From positions 1,612,001 to 1,676,000 of the forward strand of contig NZ_JAKNTO010000001.1 of NCBI RefSeq assembly GCF_022440845.1: 64,000 nt of DNA, written 5' to 3'. Source of the stretch: Ruminococcus sp. OA3. GTDB lineage: Bacteria; Bacillota; Clostridia; Lachnospirales; Lachnospiraceae. Every line of letters starts with the position of its first letter. The stretch's first letter is position 1. The notes beneath the pieces were generated by a model, which was given only the letters and a program-made list of their open reading frames with translations, made no database searches and had not been told where the DNA came from. Below, piece after piece: positions 32,008 through 40,757 of this stretch. Position numbers and translations under genes: made by a program.

Positions 32008-32057
32008 CAGGATATCCCCCACCCCTGCTTGTAGGAACGGAGATATCCTGCTATAAT
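32008..32057 (+). promoter_or_regulatory. Promoter overlapped by an inverted repeat
   Basis: TTGTAG (32029-32034), 17-base spacer, TATAAT (32052-32057). CAGGATATC (32008-32016) and GATATCCTG (32042-32050) are perfect 9-bp arms; the second lies between -35 and -10. It could be an operator for a repressor (for example the CsoR-type protein downstream) or the terminator of the preceding gene. Confidence 0.55.
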
Positions 32058-32094
32058 TAAAAATACGGTTTTATTTATGGGAGGAGAGAAACGA

Positions 32095-32322
32095 ATGAAA
32101 CGTTATGAAGCCATTTGGGAAATATATAATAAATGTTCAAACAATCAGATGCGGGATGTTTATATTGATGAGATCGAGATAGAAGATCCGGAAGAATATG
32201 TCAGGCATAAATTCAGGGACAAGGTTCTGGAATATGATATCATTCATAAAGAAGACGGCAGTATTGTGTTTGAGATCATGACCTCCGGGATGAAGCAGCG
32301 CATGACATTTACAGAGGTATAA
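32095..32322 (+). CDS. Small hypothetical protein
   Basis: A 75-residue acidic protein (MKRYEAIWEIYNKC, then MRDVYIDEIEIEDPEEYV, KEDGSIVFEIMTSG). No family recognised. Start ATG 32095 after GGGAGGAG; an ATG 18 bases upstream precedes that site and is unlikely. It leads the transcript with the CsoR-type repressor and the Mrp-type ATPase. Confidence 0.75.
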   Translation: MKRYEAIWEIYNKCSNNQMRDVYIDEIEIEDPEEYVRHKFRDKVLEYDIIHKEDGSIVFEIMTSGMKQRMTFTEV

Positions 32323-32371
32323 ACAGAACCTGCGGATAGAAAAGGGACAAAGGTACATCAGGAGGAAACCG

Positions 32372-32722
32372 ATGGCAGAGCATGAGAACAGTGTAAAGCA
32401 TATGCATGTATTGGAAGATGGAACAGTGGTGGAGCATACACACAATCATACGCATACCCACACTCATCAGAATACGAAAGCGGTTATCAACCGGCTGTCA
32501 AGGGCGATTGGCCATCTGGAATCAATTAAACGGATGGTGGAAGATGGAAGAGACTGCAGTGAGGTGCTGATTCAGCTGTCCGCAGTAAAAGCTGCGATCA
32601 ACAATACGGGGAAGGTGATCCTGCAGGATCATATCGAACACTGTATTGTAGATGCAGTGGAGAGCGGGGATAAGGAAACGCTTGCAGAGCTTCATAAAGC
32701 AATAGACAGATTTATTAAATAA
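32372..32722 (+). CDS. CsoR/RcnR-family metal-responsive repressor
   Basis: A 116-residue helical protein of the DUF156 family. Domain from about residue 35: INRLSRAIGHLESIKRMVEDGRDCSEVLIQLSAVKAAINN, then DHIEHCIVDA. The metal-site Cys (DCSEVL), His and Cys (HIEHC) match the CsoR W/Y/Z pattern, as in Cu(I)- or Ni/Co-sensing members; sulfide-sensing members keep only the cysteines. The N-terminal 30 residues are rich in histidine (HTHNHTHTHTH), probably an extra metal-binding tail, which points to nickel, cobalt, zinc or copper. The likely target is the CDF gene or its own promoter. Confidence 0.88.
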   Translation: MAEHENSVKHMHVLEDGTVVEHTHNHTHTHTHQNTKAVINRLSRAIGHLESIKRMVEDGRDCSEVLIQLSAVKAAINNTGKVILQDHIEHCIVDAVESGDKETLAELHKAIDRFIK

Positions 32723-32735
32723 GAAGGTGGAAAAA

Positions 32736-33551
32736 ATGGCAAAAGAATGCAGCAGTACAACATGCAGCAAAGAGAGCTGTGAGGGATGTCCCAGCAAACA
32801 GCAGCACAGCTTTCAGGAAAAAATGAATGAAGACTCCCGGATTGGACGGGTGATCGGAATCATCAGCGGAAAGGGAGGAGTCGGTAAATCTCTCGTCACG
32901 GCGTCAATTGCAAATCAGCTGTGCGAGCAGGGCTTTAAGGTGGGGATTCTGGATGCGGACATCACGGGCCCGTCCATTCCGAAAATGTACGGCATCAAAG
33001 GACCTGCAAAAGCCGGTGACCGCGGGATTGAGCCAATAGCAGCGGAAAATGGAATTAAAATTATGTCCATTAACCTTCTGCTCCCCAACGCGGATGACCC
33101 TGTGATCTGGAGGGGCCCGGTCATTGCCAATATGGTAAAACAGTTCTGGACAGACGTCATCTGGGGAGAACTGGATTTCCTGCTGGTTGATATGCCTCCG
33201 GGAACCGGCGATGTACCGCTCACGGTATTCCAGTCGCTTCCGGTGAATGGCGTGGTTGTCGTTACCTCACCGCAGGATCTGGTGAAGATGATCGTAAAAA
33301 AAGCGGTGAAAATGGCGGAGATGATGAAGGTTCCGGTACTTGGCATCGTGGAGAATTACAGTTACGCGGTCTGCCCTGACTGCGGGAAGGCGATACCTAT
33401 CTTTGGGGAGAGCCAAGTGGATCAGGTTGCGTCGGCGTATGGGCTTCCGGTACTTGGAAAAGTCCCTGTTCATCCCGAATATGCGAAAGCGGCGGACGAA
33501 GGAAAATTTCACACAGTCAGTAATCAGCACATACAAAGTATTCTGGGATAA
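32736..33551 (+). CDS. mrp: Mrp/ApbC-type P-loop ATPase, iron-sulfur carrier
   Basis: A 271-residue Mrp/NBP35-family protein. N-terminal CSSTTCSKESCEGCPS (CxxC-type iron-sulfur motif), deviant Walker A SGKGGVGKS, DADITGPSIPKM, DMPPGTGDVPLT and C-terminal CPDC with the family segment PIFGES. It carries and delivers [4Fe-4S] clusters to target proteins in the cytoplasm. Start ATG 32736 after AGAAGGTGG. It follows the CsoR-type gene by 13 bases. Confidence 0.92.
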   Translation: MAKECSSTTCSKESCEGCPSKQQHSFQEKMNEDSRIGRVIGIISGKGGVGKSLVTASIANQLCEQGFKVGILDADITGPSIPKMYGIKGPAKAGDRGIEPIAAENGIKIMSINLLLPNADDPVIWRGPVIANMVKQFWTDVIWGELDFLLVDMPPGTGDVPLTVFQSLPVNGVVVVTSPQDLVKMIVKKAVKMAEMMKVPVLGIVENYSYAVCPDCGKAIPIFGESQVDQVASAYGLPVLGKVPVHPEYAKAADEGKFHTVSNQHIQSILG

Positions 33552-33631
33552 CAGATACAGACTCAGACAGGAATTGTGTAAAATCACATAAATCTGCCGA
33601 TTTGAGGCTTGAATTTATACAGGATTTTGAA

Positions 33632-33660
33632 TTGACTTTCTCGTTGCAAGGTGCCATAAT
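33632..33660 (+). promoter_or_regulatory. Promoter of HPr-like gene
   Basis: TTGACT (33632-33637), 17-base spacer, CATAAT (33655-33660), about 50 bases before the start codon. Confidence 0.7.
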
Positions 33661-33708
33661 GTGTTAAATAAAAAGATTAATGCGGGTCACGAGAGAGGAA
33701 TGATAACT

Positions 33709-33936
33709 ATGGCAGAATGTAAGATTAAATTGAGCGCTGCAGAAGAAGTAAAAGAATTTGTAGCCGTTGCGGGCAAATGCGATTTTGACATTGACATTTT
33801 TTATAATCGTGTTGTTGTCGATGCGAAATCAATTCTTGGGATTCTGAGCATGGATTTGACGAAGCCATTGACAGTACAGAGCTATGGCGAAAATCCGGAA
33901 TTTACACGTATGCTGAAAAAGTATGCGATAGCCTGA
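33709..33936 (+). CDS. HPr-like protein without the phosphorylatable histidine
   Basis: A 75-residue protein aligned to the HPr fold: KIKLSAAEEVKEFVAVAGKCDFDIDIFYNR, then AKSILGILSMDL as in HPr (KSxxGxxSL), including the regulatory serine position. The NGLHARPA motif with the active-site histidine is missing and there is no histidine in the chain at all. It therefore cannot carry phosphate in the usual way and is more likely a regulatory or structural paralogue. Start ATG 33709 after GAGAGG. A monocistronic unit with its own promoter and terminator. Confidence 0.8.
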   Translation: MAECKIKLSAAEEVKEFVAVAGKCDFDIDIFYNRVVVDAKSILGILSMDLTKPLTVQSYGENPEFTRMLKKYAIA

Positions 33937-33970
33937 AGAAAAAAGAATAAACGATAGAAGAGACTGAAAG

Positions 33971-34023
33971 ACTGCTGCAAAACGGATAGTGAACTATCCG
34001 CATTTGCAGCAGTTTTGTTTTTT
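33971..34023 (+). terminator. Terminator after HPr-like gene
   Basis: ACTGCTGCAAA...TTTGCAGCAGT outer stem and inner CGGATAGT/ACTATCCG stem, with T-rich TTTTGTTTTTT behind. Confidence 0.93.
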
Positions 34024-34071
34024 GGGAAAATGTGATACAATGCTGTCTATATGCAGAGGACGAGGGTAGAC

Positions 34072-36438
34072 ATGAAAAAAGAAGTGGTCAAAATTTCCGT
34101 GCGCGGTCTGGTAGAGTTTATACTGCGCAGCGGAGATCTGGACAGCAGGACCGGGGCAGCACCGGATAAAGAGGCAATGCAGCTGGGAAGCAAGATACAC
34201 CGGAAGATACAAAAGAGTATGGGGGCGGAGTATCAGGCTGAAGTACCGCTGCGTTTTGAAAAGGAATATGATACATTTCTGTTTGTGCTCGAAGGGCGCG
34301 CAGATGGGATCGTTGATAAAAAGGGAGAGGTTCTGATTGACGAGATCAAGGGGACATTTCGTAACCTGGAAGATCTAAAAGGGCCGGATCCGCTTCACAC
34401 GGCGCAGGCGATGTGCTATGCATGGATGTACATGCAAAATCACCCCTGCGACAGTATTACGGTACAGATCACCTACTGTAATATGGAGGACGAGGATATC
34501 CGCTATTTTCATGAGAAGTATACGCAGGCGGAACTAAAGCGATGGTTTGGGGAGCTGCTGGAGGACTATTATCCGTGGGCTGAGTTTTGTGTGAGCTGGA
34601 AGAAGTGCCGGAATGAATCGATGCAGGGCCTGGAATTCCCCTTTTCTTACCGTGAAGGCCAGCGGGAGATCGTAAGCAGTGTATATCGGACCATATTGCG
34701 GAAAAAAGAGTTGTTTATACAGGCGCCTACAGGGGTAGGAAAAACGATGTCAGCTGTTTTTCCTGCTGTCCGCGCGATGGGGGAAGGACATGGAGATAAA
34801 ATTTTTTATCTTACGGCACGTACGATCGCAAGGACTGTTGCGGAGGAGGCCTTTGGCATTCTGAAAGATCATGGACTCGCATTTAAGGTCATTACACTGA
34901 CGGCCAAGGAGAAGCTGTGCGCCTGTGAAGAGATGGAGTGCAGCCCGGAACACTGTGAGCGTGCCAGGGGACACTTTGACCGCGTCAATGATGCAGTGTA
35001 CGAAATATTGACCGGTGAGAGTGCATTTGACAGGGAGACACTGCTCAGACACAGCGAAAAATGGAAGGTATGTCCATATGAGATGAGTCTGGATCTGGCA
35101 ATCTGGACGGACGCGGTAATCTGTGACTACAACTATGTATTTGATCCCAGGGCTCATCTGCGCCGTTTTTTTTCTGAGGGAGTAAAGGGGGAGTATCTGT
35201 TTCTGATCGATGAAGCACATAATCTGGTGGAGCGGGGGAGGGAGATGTTCAGTGCTGTTTTGTGCAAGGAAGATTTTCTGTCGATACGGAAAAAGGTTGC
35301 CCCGTATAATAAAAAGCTGGAACGGTACCTGGGCAGGAGCAACCGCCAGCTGCTGGAACTGAAGCGGGAATGTGAATCATACCAGGTGCTGGACGGACCG
35401 GGAGCTCTTGGGATTTCGCTGATGAATCTCCAGGGAGAGCTGGAGACATTTCTGGAAGAACTGGCGGAGGGAGAGCTTAGAAAAGACGTTCTGGAGTTCT
35501 ATTTTCAGGTTCGGACCTTTCTGAATATCTGTGATCTGCTCGATGAAAATTATGTGACGTATGCGTACCACGATGGGGATGGAAAATTTTACCTTCGGTT
35601 GTTCTGCGTCAATCCTGCTCAGAACCTGCAGCAATGCCTGAGCAGGGGACGCTGTACCGTGTTCTTTTCGGCCACGCTGCTTCCCATCACGTATTACAGG
35701 AAGCTGCTCGGAAGCAGGGAAGGTGATGATTATGCGATTTATGTGGATTCACCTTTTCCGCGCAAAAACAGGGCGCTGCTGATCGGCAGAGATGTGAGCA
35801 GCAGATACAGACGGAGGGGATATGAGGAGTACAGCAGAATATCTTCGTATATTCATGAGATCATTTCGGGGAAAAAGGGGAATTACATGATCTTCTTTCC
35901 ATCTTACCGGATGCTGAGTGATGTCTATGAAGTGTACCGTGAACAATATGCAGACGAGGAAGGCGGGACCACCCGCTATCTGGTGCAGTATACGTCCATG
36001 AATGAAGCAGAGAGGGAAGCGTTTCTGGAGGCATTTGCACTTGACGGGGAGCATACTACTGTTGGATTCTGTGTGATGGGAGGGATCTTTGCGGAAGGGA
36101 TCGACCTTTCGGGAGAGCGGCTGATCGGCGCAGTTTTGATAGGTACGGGACTTCCCCAGATCGGAATCGAGAGAGAGATTTTGATGAATTATTATGATCA
36201 GGCAGGTGAAAATGGCTTTGACTATGCATATCGTTTTCCCGGAATGAACAAAGTTCTGCAGGCGGCAGGGCGAGTCATACGGACTGATCAGGACAGGGGG
36301 GTGATTGCACTCCTGGACGAGCGTTTCCTGACGGCGGACTACCGGAAACTGTTTCCGCGGGAGTGGCTTGATTACAGAGGGTGCTCTCTGACACAGGTGG
36401 AGAATCTGGTGCGTGAATTCTGGGAGGGGACTTCTTGA
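34072..36438 (+). CDS. Iron-sulfur superfamily 2 DNA helicase (XPD/DinG type) with N-terminal PD-(D/E)XK-like domain
   Basis: A 788-residue protein. Residues 1-180 resemble a PD-(D/E)XK (Cas4/RecB-like) nuclease: LGSKIHRKIQ, then GRADGIVDKKGEVLIDEIKGT and QAMCYAWMY. The helicase follows: REGQREIV, Walker A APTGVGKTMS, an iron-sulfur cysteine cluster (CACEEMECSPEHC and later KVCPYEMS), FLIDEAHNL (DEAH box), VFFSATLLP, and C-terminal GICVMGG-like and QAAGRVIRTDQDRG motif VI. It unwinds DNA 5' to 3' in replication or repair by family; the fused nuclease-like domain suggests end processing. Start ATG 34072, with a GAGG-type site upstream. It ends at the promoter of the RidA gene. Confidence 0.88.
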   Translation: MKKEVVKISVRGLVEFILRSGDLDSRTGAAPDKEAMQLGSKIHRKIQKSMGAEYQAEVPLRFEKEYDTFLFVLEGRADGIVDKKGEVLIDEIKGTFRNLEDLKGPDPLHTAQAMCYAWMYMQNHPCDSITVQITYCNMEDEDIRYFHEKYTQAELKRWFGELLEDYYPWAEFCVSWKKCRNESMQGLEFPFSYREGQREIVSSVYRTILRKKELFIQAPTGVGKTMSAVFPAVRAMGEGHGDKIFYLTARTIARTVAEEAFGILKDHGLAFKVITLTAKEKLCACEEMECSPEHCERARGHFDRVNDAVYEILTGESAFDRETLLRHSEKWKVCPYEMSLDLAIWTDAVICDYNYVFDPRAHLRRFFSEGVKGEYLFLIDEAHNLVERGREMFSAVLCKEDFLSIRKKVAPYNKKLERYLGRSNRQLLELKRECESYQVLDGPGALGISLMNLQGELETFLEELAEGELRKDVLEFYFQVRTFLNICDLLDENYVTYAYHDGDGKFYLRLFCVNPAQNLQQCLSRGRCTVFFSATLLPITYYRKLLGSREGDDYAIYVDSPFPRKNRALLIGRDVSSRYRRRGYEEYSRISSYIHEIISGKKGNYMIFFPSYRMLSDVYEVYREQYADEEGGTTRYLVQYTSMNEAEREAFLEAFALDGEHTTVGFCVMGGIFAEGIDLSGERLIGAVLIGTGLPQIGIEREILMNYYDQAGENGFDYAYRFPGMNKVLQAAGRVIRTDQDRGVIALLDERFLTADYRKLFPREWLDYRGCSLTQVENLVREFWEGTS

Positions 36439-36464
36439 CGTACAAGGACATTATTCGCTATAAT
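36435..36464 (+). promoter_or_regulatory. Promoter of ridA
   Basis: TTGACG (36435-36440), 18-base spacer, TATAAT (36459-36464). It overlaps the stop codon of the helicase gene. Confidence 0.75.
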
Positions 36465-36527
36465 AGGCATGAAGACTGCATTCTTAGAAGAATGAACGGA
36501 AGCAACGTAAAGAGAGGAGAACAGGAC

Positions 36528-36905
36528 ATGAAAACAGTCAGCACCACAAAAGCTCCGGCAGCGATCGGACCATACTCACAGGCAATTATCACGGGGGATA
36601 TGGTATTTACTTCAGGGCAGATACCGATCGATCCGGCGACGGGTGAGATAACAGGGGCAAATATCACCGAACAGGCAGAACGGGTGATGCAGAATCTGGG
36701 AGAGGTCTTAAAAGAGGCGGGCAGCAGCTATGGACAGGCGGTCAAGACGACTTGTTTTCTGGCAGATATGGATGACTTTGCGGCTTTTAATGAAGTGTAT
36801 GGAAAGTATTTTACCGGGAAACCGGCACGTTCCTGTGTGGCGGTGAAAACGCTTCCCAAAAATGTACTTTGTGAAGTTGAAGTTATCGCAGTCACCAACG
36901 AATGA
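36528..36905 (+). CDS. ridA: RidA-family enamine/imine deaminase
   Basis: A 125-residue YjgF/YER057c/UK114 protein: AAIGPYSQAI, VFTSGQIPIDPATGEI, the C-terminal YFTGKPARSCVAVKTLPKNVLCEVEVIAV with the conserved Arg and Glu of RidA. It removes reactive enamines and imines (such as 2-aminoacrylate from PLP enzymes) in the cytoplasm. Start ATG 36528 after AGAGGAGAACAGG; an upstream TTG at 36435 lies in the promoter and is not used. Confidence 0.94.
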   Translation: MKTVSTTKAPAAIGPYSQAIITGDMVFTSGQIPIDPATGEITGANITEQAERVMQNLGEVLKEAGSSYGQAVKTTCFLADMDDFAAFNEVYGKYFTGKPARSCVAVKTLPKNVLCEVEVIAVTNE

Positions 36906-36946
36906 GGCTGCAGGTTGCAGCAAGTGTGGAAACATAGGAGGAGAAA

Positions 36947-39900
36947 ATGGGTAGTGTAAGACGAGTTTACGTAGAAAAGAAACCGGATTTCGCAGTACAG
37001 GCAAAGGAATTGAGACACGAGATCGGCAGTTACCTCAACATTCCGGGTGTAACAGGCGTAAGGGTACTGATCCGTTATGATGTGGAGGATATTTCTGACG
37101 ATATTTTTGAGAAGGCGTGCAGAAGTGTGTTCTCCGAGCCGCCGGTAGATGTTCTTTACCGTGAAGAGTTTACGGTCGCTGACGGTGCACGTGTTTTTTC
37201 AGTAGAATATCTGCCTGGGCAGTTTGATCAGCGTGCGGATTCGGCAGTGCAGTGTGTGCAGTTTCTGAAAGAAGATGAAAAACCGATCATCCGGTCTGCG
37301 ACGACATATGTGATCGAGGGGGACATTTCAGATGAGGAATTTGAGGCTGTTAAAAATCACTGCATCAACCCTGTAGATTCCCGTGAGACTGATATGGTGA
37401 AACCGGAAACTCTGGTGACGGTGTTTGACGAGCCTGAAGATGTTAAGATTTTTGACGGATTCCTCGGTATGGGTGAGGACGCACTGAAAGACCTGTACGA
37501 TTCTTTGAATCTGGCGATGACCTTCAAAGATTTCCTGCATATCCACAATTATTATACAAAGGAAGAAAAACGTGATCCTTCCATGACCGAAATCCGTGTG
37601 CTGGACACGTACTGGTCTGATCACTGCCGCCATACGACATTTTCCACGGAACTTAAAAAAGTGGATTTCAAAGACGGTGATTATAAAGAGCCGATCGTCG
37701 CCACATATGAGCAGTATCTGGCGGATCGTGCGGTTATCTTTAAAGACCGCAATGACAAATTTGTCTGCCTGATGGATCTGGCGCTGATGGCGATGCGTAA
37801 ACTGAAAGCAGAAGGAAAACTTCAGGACCAGGAAGAATCAGAAGAGATCAATGCCTGCAGTATCATAGTGCCGGTCGACGTGGACGGCGTGGAAGAGGAG
37901 TGGCTGATCAATTTCAAAAATGAAACACACAACCATCCGACTGAGATTGAGCCGTTCGGTGGAGCCGCCACATGCCTCGGCGGCGCGATCCGCGACCCGC
38001 TCTCGGGACGTACGTATGTATATCAGGCAATGCGTGTGACGGGCGCTGCAGACCCGACGGTTCCGGTACAGGAGACGATGAAGGGTAAACTGCCGCAGAA
38101 AAAACTGGTCCGTTCCGCCGCACACGGGTACAGTTCCTACGGTAACCAGATCGGTCTGGCAACCGGTTACGTGAAAGAAATCTATCATCCGAATTACGCT
38201 GCAAAACGTATGGAGATCGGTGCCGTCATGGGGGCAGCTCCGAGACGCGCAGTGATCAGGGAGACTTCTGATCCGGGTGATATCATCATCCTGCTCGGCG
38301 GGCGTACCGGACGTGACGGCTGCGGCGGAGCTACCGGTTCTTCCAAGGTTCACACGGAGGAATCTATCGAGACATGCGGAGCAGAAGTACAAAAGGGTAA
38401 CGCTCCGACGGAGCGCAAGATCCAGAGAATGTTCCGCAGGGAAGAGGTCAGCAGGCTGATCAAGAAATGTAACGATTTTGGCGCCGGCGGCGTCTCCGTT
38501 GCAATCGGAGAGCTTGCAGACGGACTTAGGGTAAACCTGGATAAGGTACCGAAAAAGTATGCGGGCCTGGACGGTACAGAGATTGCAATCTCCGAGTCTC
38601 AGGAGCGTATGGCTGTTGTCGTGGACCCGAAAGATGTCGAAGAGTTTTTGAAATATGCAAAGGAAGAGAATCTGGAGGCTGTTGAGGTCGCAGTTGTAAC
38701 CGAAAACCCGCGCCTGGTACTCTGCTGGAGAGGCAAAGAGATTGTAAATATCTCAAGAGCCTTTCTCGATACCAACGGTGCACATCAGGAAACAGAAGTA
38801 CTTGTGGATATCCCGAATCGTGACGGAAATGTAATGGTACGCGGAGAAGTCTCTGATGTGAAGGCGAAGTGGTTGGATACGCTGAAGGATCTGAACACAT
38901 GCTCTCAAAAGGGACTTGTGGAGATGTTTGACGGCTCCATCGGTGCGGCGAGCGTATTTATGCCGTACGGCGGAAAATATCAGCTGACGGAGACGCAGAC
39001 GATGGTTGCCAAGGTGCCTGTGGCAAATGGCAGCACAAATACCGTGACGATGATGAGCTACGGGTTCGACCCGTATATCTCCAGCTGGAGCCCGTATCAC
39101 GGAGCAATTTATGCTGTGACAGAGTCCATTGCACGTATCGCAGCTTCCGGCGGAGATTATAAGAAGATTCGTTTTACATTCCAGGAATATTTCCGCCGTA
39201 TGACAGAGGAGCCTTCCCGCTGGAGCCAGCCGTTCGCAGCGCTTTTGGGCGCATACAGCGCACAGCTCGGATTTGGTCTGCCGTCCATCGGAGGAAAGGA
39301 CAGTATGTCCGGAACTTTTAATGATATGGATGTTCCGCCGACGCTTGTATCCTTTGCAGTGGATATCGCGAAGGAGCAGGATATCATCACTCCGGAGCTG
39401 AAAAAAGCAGGAAACCGTCTGGTATGGCTTGCCCTGCCGAAAGACGGATATGATATGCCGGTTTATGCGGAGGCGATGGCGATGTATGAGCGGCTCCATG
39501 AGGACATTCAGGCTGGCAGGATCGTCTCTGCATACGCGCTGGACCGTCATGGAATTGCCGCTGCAGTCAGCAAAATGGCATTTGGAAATAAACTGGGTGT
39601 GAAGATTGAACATAATCTCGATGCGAGAGACTTCTTCGCTCCGGGCTTTGGAGATGTCGTCTGCGAGGTTGCGGATGGAAAAGTCGGTGAGCTGGTATCC
39701 ACCTATACTGTGATCGGTGAAGTGACGGATGATGCCGCATTCTCATACGGCAGTGTGAACATCGGTATGGATGAGGCGCTGGATGCATGGACAGGCACTC
39801 TCGAATCCGTATTTAAGACAAAAGGAACAGACAATGTGCAGCCGGTGGAAAGCCCCCTGTACGACAAAGGGAGCGTATATGTCTGCAGGCATAAAGTTGC

Positions 39901-40699
39901 ACGGCCGACGGTCTTTATTCCGGTATTCCCGGGCACCAACTGCGAATACGACAGCAGGAAGGCATTTGAGCGCGCCGGAGCAGATGTCGTGACGAAGGTC
40001 TTCAGGAATCTGACAGAGGAAGATATCCGTGATTCTGTCCGCATCTTCGAGGAGGCGATCGGGCAGTCGCAGATCATCATGTTCCCGGGCGGTTTCTCCG
40101 CGGGTGACGAGCCGGATGGCTCTGCCAAATTCTTTGCGACGGCGTTTTCCAATGAAAGGATCAAAGAAGCCGTCATGAAGCTGCTGGATGAGCGGGACGG
40201 ACTGGCACTTGGAATCTGCAACGGTTTCCAGGCGCTGATCAAACTGGGACTCGTTCCTCACGGCAAAATCGTGGGACAGACAGAAGATTCACCGACACTT
40301 ACGTACAATACAGTCGGACGCCATATTTCCAAAATGGTATATACGAAGGTGGTTACGAACAAATCCCCATGGCTTACCAGGGCGCAGCTGGGAGGTGTCT
40401 ATACGAATCCGGCATCTCACGGCGAAGGACGTTTCGTTGCAAGTGACGAATGGATCCGGAAACTGTTTGCTAACGGGCAGGTGGCGACGCAGTACTGTGA
40501 TCTGGACGGGAATGTGTCCATGGATGAAGAGTGGAATGTCAACGGCTCCTATGCAGCGATCGAAGGTATTACAAGTCCTGACGGACGCGTGCTCGGAAAG
40601 ATGGCACATTCAGAACGCCGCGATGATTCTGTGGCTGTCAATATTTACGGAGAACAGGATATTCAGATCTTCGAATCCGGTGTGGAATATTTCAGATAA
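36947..40699 (+). CDS. purL: Phosphoribosylformylglycinamidine synthase, single-chain
   Basis: A 1250-residue FGAM synthase, step four of purine synthesis: FGAR plus glutamine and ATP give FGAM. Domains in order: N-terminal PurS-like (about 1-180), linker with LDTYWSDHCRHTTF, two ATP-binding AIRS-like halves (FKNETHNHPTEIEPFGGAATCLGG and later IGGKDSMSGTFND) and a C-terminal class I glutaminase (VFPGTNCEYDSRKAF, MFPGGFSAGDEPD, nucleophile in LGICNGFQAL, and a SHGEGRF histidine). Length is typical for the Clostridia/Bacteroides-type large PurL. Start ATG after AGGAGG. It stands alone, without other pur genes nearby. Confidence 0.96.
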   Translation: MGSVRRVYVEKKPDFAVQAKELRHEIGSYLNIPGVTGVRVLIRYDVEDISDDIFEKACRSVFSEPPVDVLYREEFTVADGARVFSVEYLPGQFDQRADSAVQCVQFLKEDEKPIIRSATTYVIEGDISDEEFEAVKNHCINPVDSRETDMVKPETLVTVFDEPEDVKIFDGFLGMGEDALKDLYDSLNLAMTFKDFLHIHNYYTKEEKRDPSMTEIRVLDTYWSDHCRHTTFSTELKKVDFKDGDYKEPIVATYEQYLADRAVIFKDRNDKFVCLMDLALMAMRKLKAEGKLQDQEESEEINACSIIVPVDVDGVEEEWLINFKNETHNHPTEIEPFGGAATCLGGAIRDPLSGRTYVYQAMRVTGAADPTVPVQETMKGKLPQKKLVRSAAHGYSSYGNQIGLATGYVKEIYHPNYAAKRMEIGAVMGAAPRRAVIRETSDPGDIIILLGGRTGRDGCGGATGSSKVHTEESIETCGAEVQKGNAPTERKIQRMFRREEVSRLIKKCNDFGAGGVSVAIGELADGLRVNLDKVPKKYAGLDGTEIAISESQERMAVVVDPKDVEEFLKYAKEENLEAVEVAVVTENPRLVLCWRGKEIVNISRAFLDTNGAHQETEVLVDIPNRDGNVMVRGEVSDVKAKWLDTLKDLNTCSQKGLVEMFDGSIGAASVFMPYGGKYQLTETQTMVAKVPVANGSTNTVTMMSYGFDPYISSWSPYHGAIYAVTESIARIAASGGDYKKIRFTFQEYFRRMTEEPSRWSQPFAALLGAYSAQLGFGLPSIGGKDSMSGTFNDMDVPPTLVSFAVDIAKEQDIITPELKKAGNRLVWLALPKDGYDMPVYAEAMAMYERLHEDIQAGRIVSAYALDRHGIAAAVSKMAFGNKLGVKIEHNLDARDFFAPGFGDVVCEVADGKVGELVSTYTVIGEVTDDAAFSYGSVNIGMDEALDAWTGTLESVFKTKGTDNVQPVESPLYDKGSVYVCRHKVARPTVFIPVFPGTNCEYDSRKAFERAGADVVTKVFRNLTEEDIRDSVRIFEEAIGQSQIIMFPGGFSAGDEPDGSAKFFATAFSNERIKEAVMKLLDERDGLALGICNGFQALIKLGLVPHGKIVGQTEDSPTLTYNTVGRHISKMVYTKVVTNKSPWLTRAQLGGVYTNPASHGEGRFVASDEWIRKLFANGQVATQYCDLDGNVSMDEEWNVNGSYAAIEGITSPDGRVLGKMAHSERRDDSVAVNIYGEQDIQIFESGVEYFR

Positions 40700-40710
40700 T
40701 AAGAGAAGTG

Positions 40711-40746
40711 AGAAGAAGGTACCGCCTGAGGTACCTTCTTCTTTTT
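40711..40746. terminator. Bidirectional terminator between purL and AraC gene
   Basis: A perfect 12-bp stem (GAAGAAGGTACC / GGTACCTTCTTC) with a 6-base loop and T run behind it; the AGAAGAAG side is A-rich for use on the other strand. The genes converge here. Confidence 0.92.
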
Positions 40747-40757
40747 GCAGTTTCTGA

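Noticed and set aside
38753-39613. 286-codon minus-strand frame inside purL
   Set aside because: Fully antisense to conserved FGAM synthase; no independent support.
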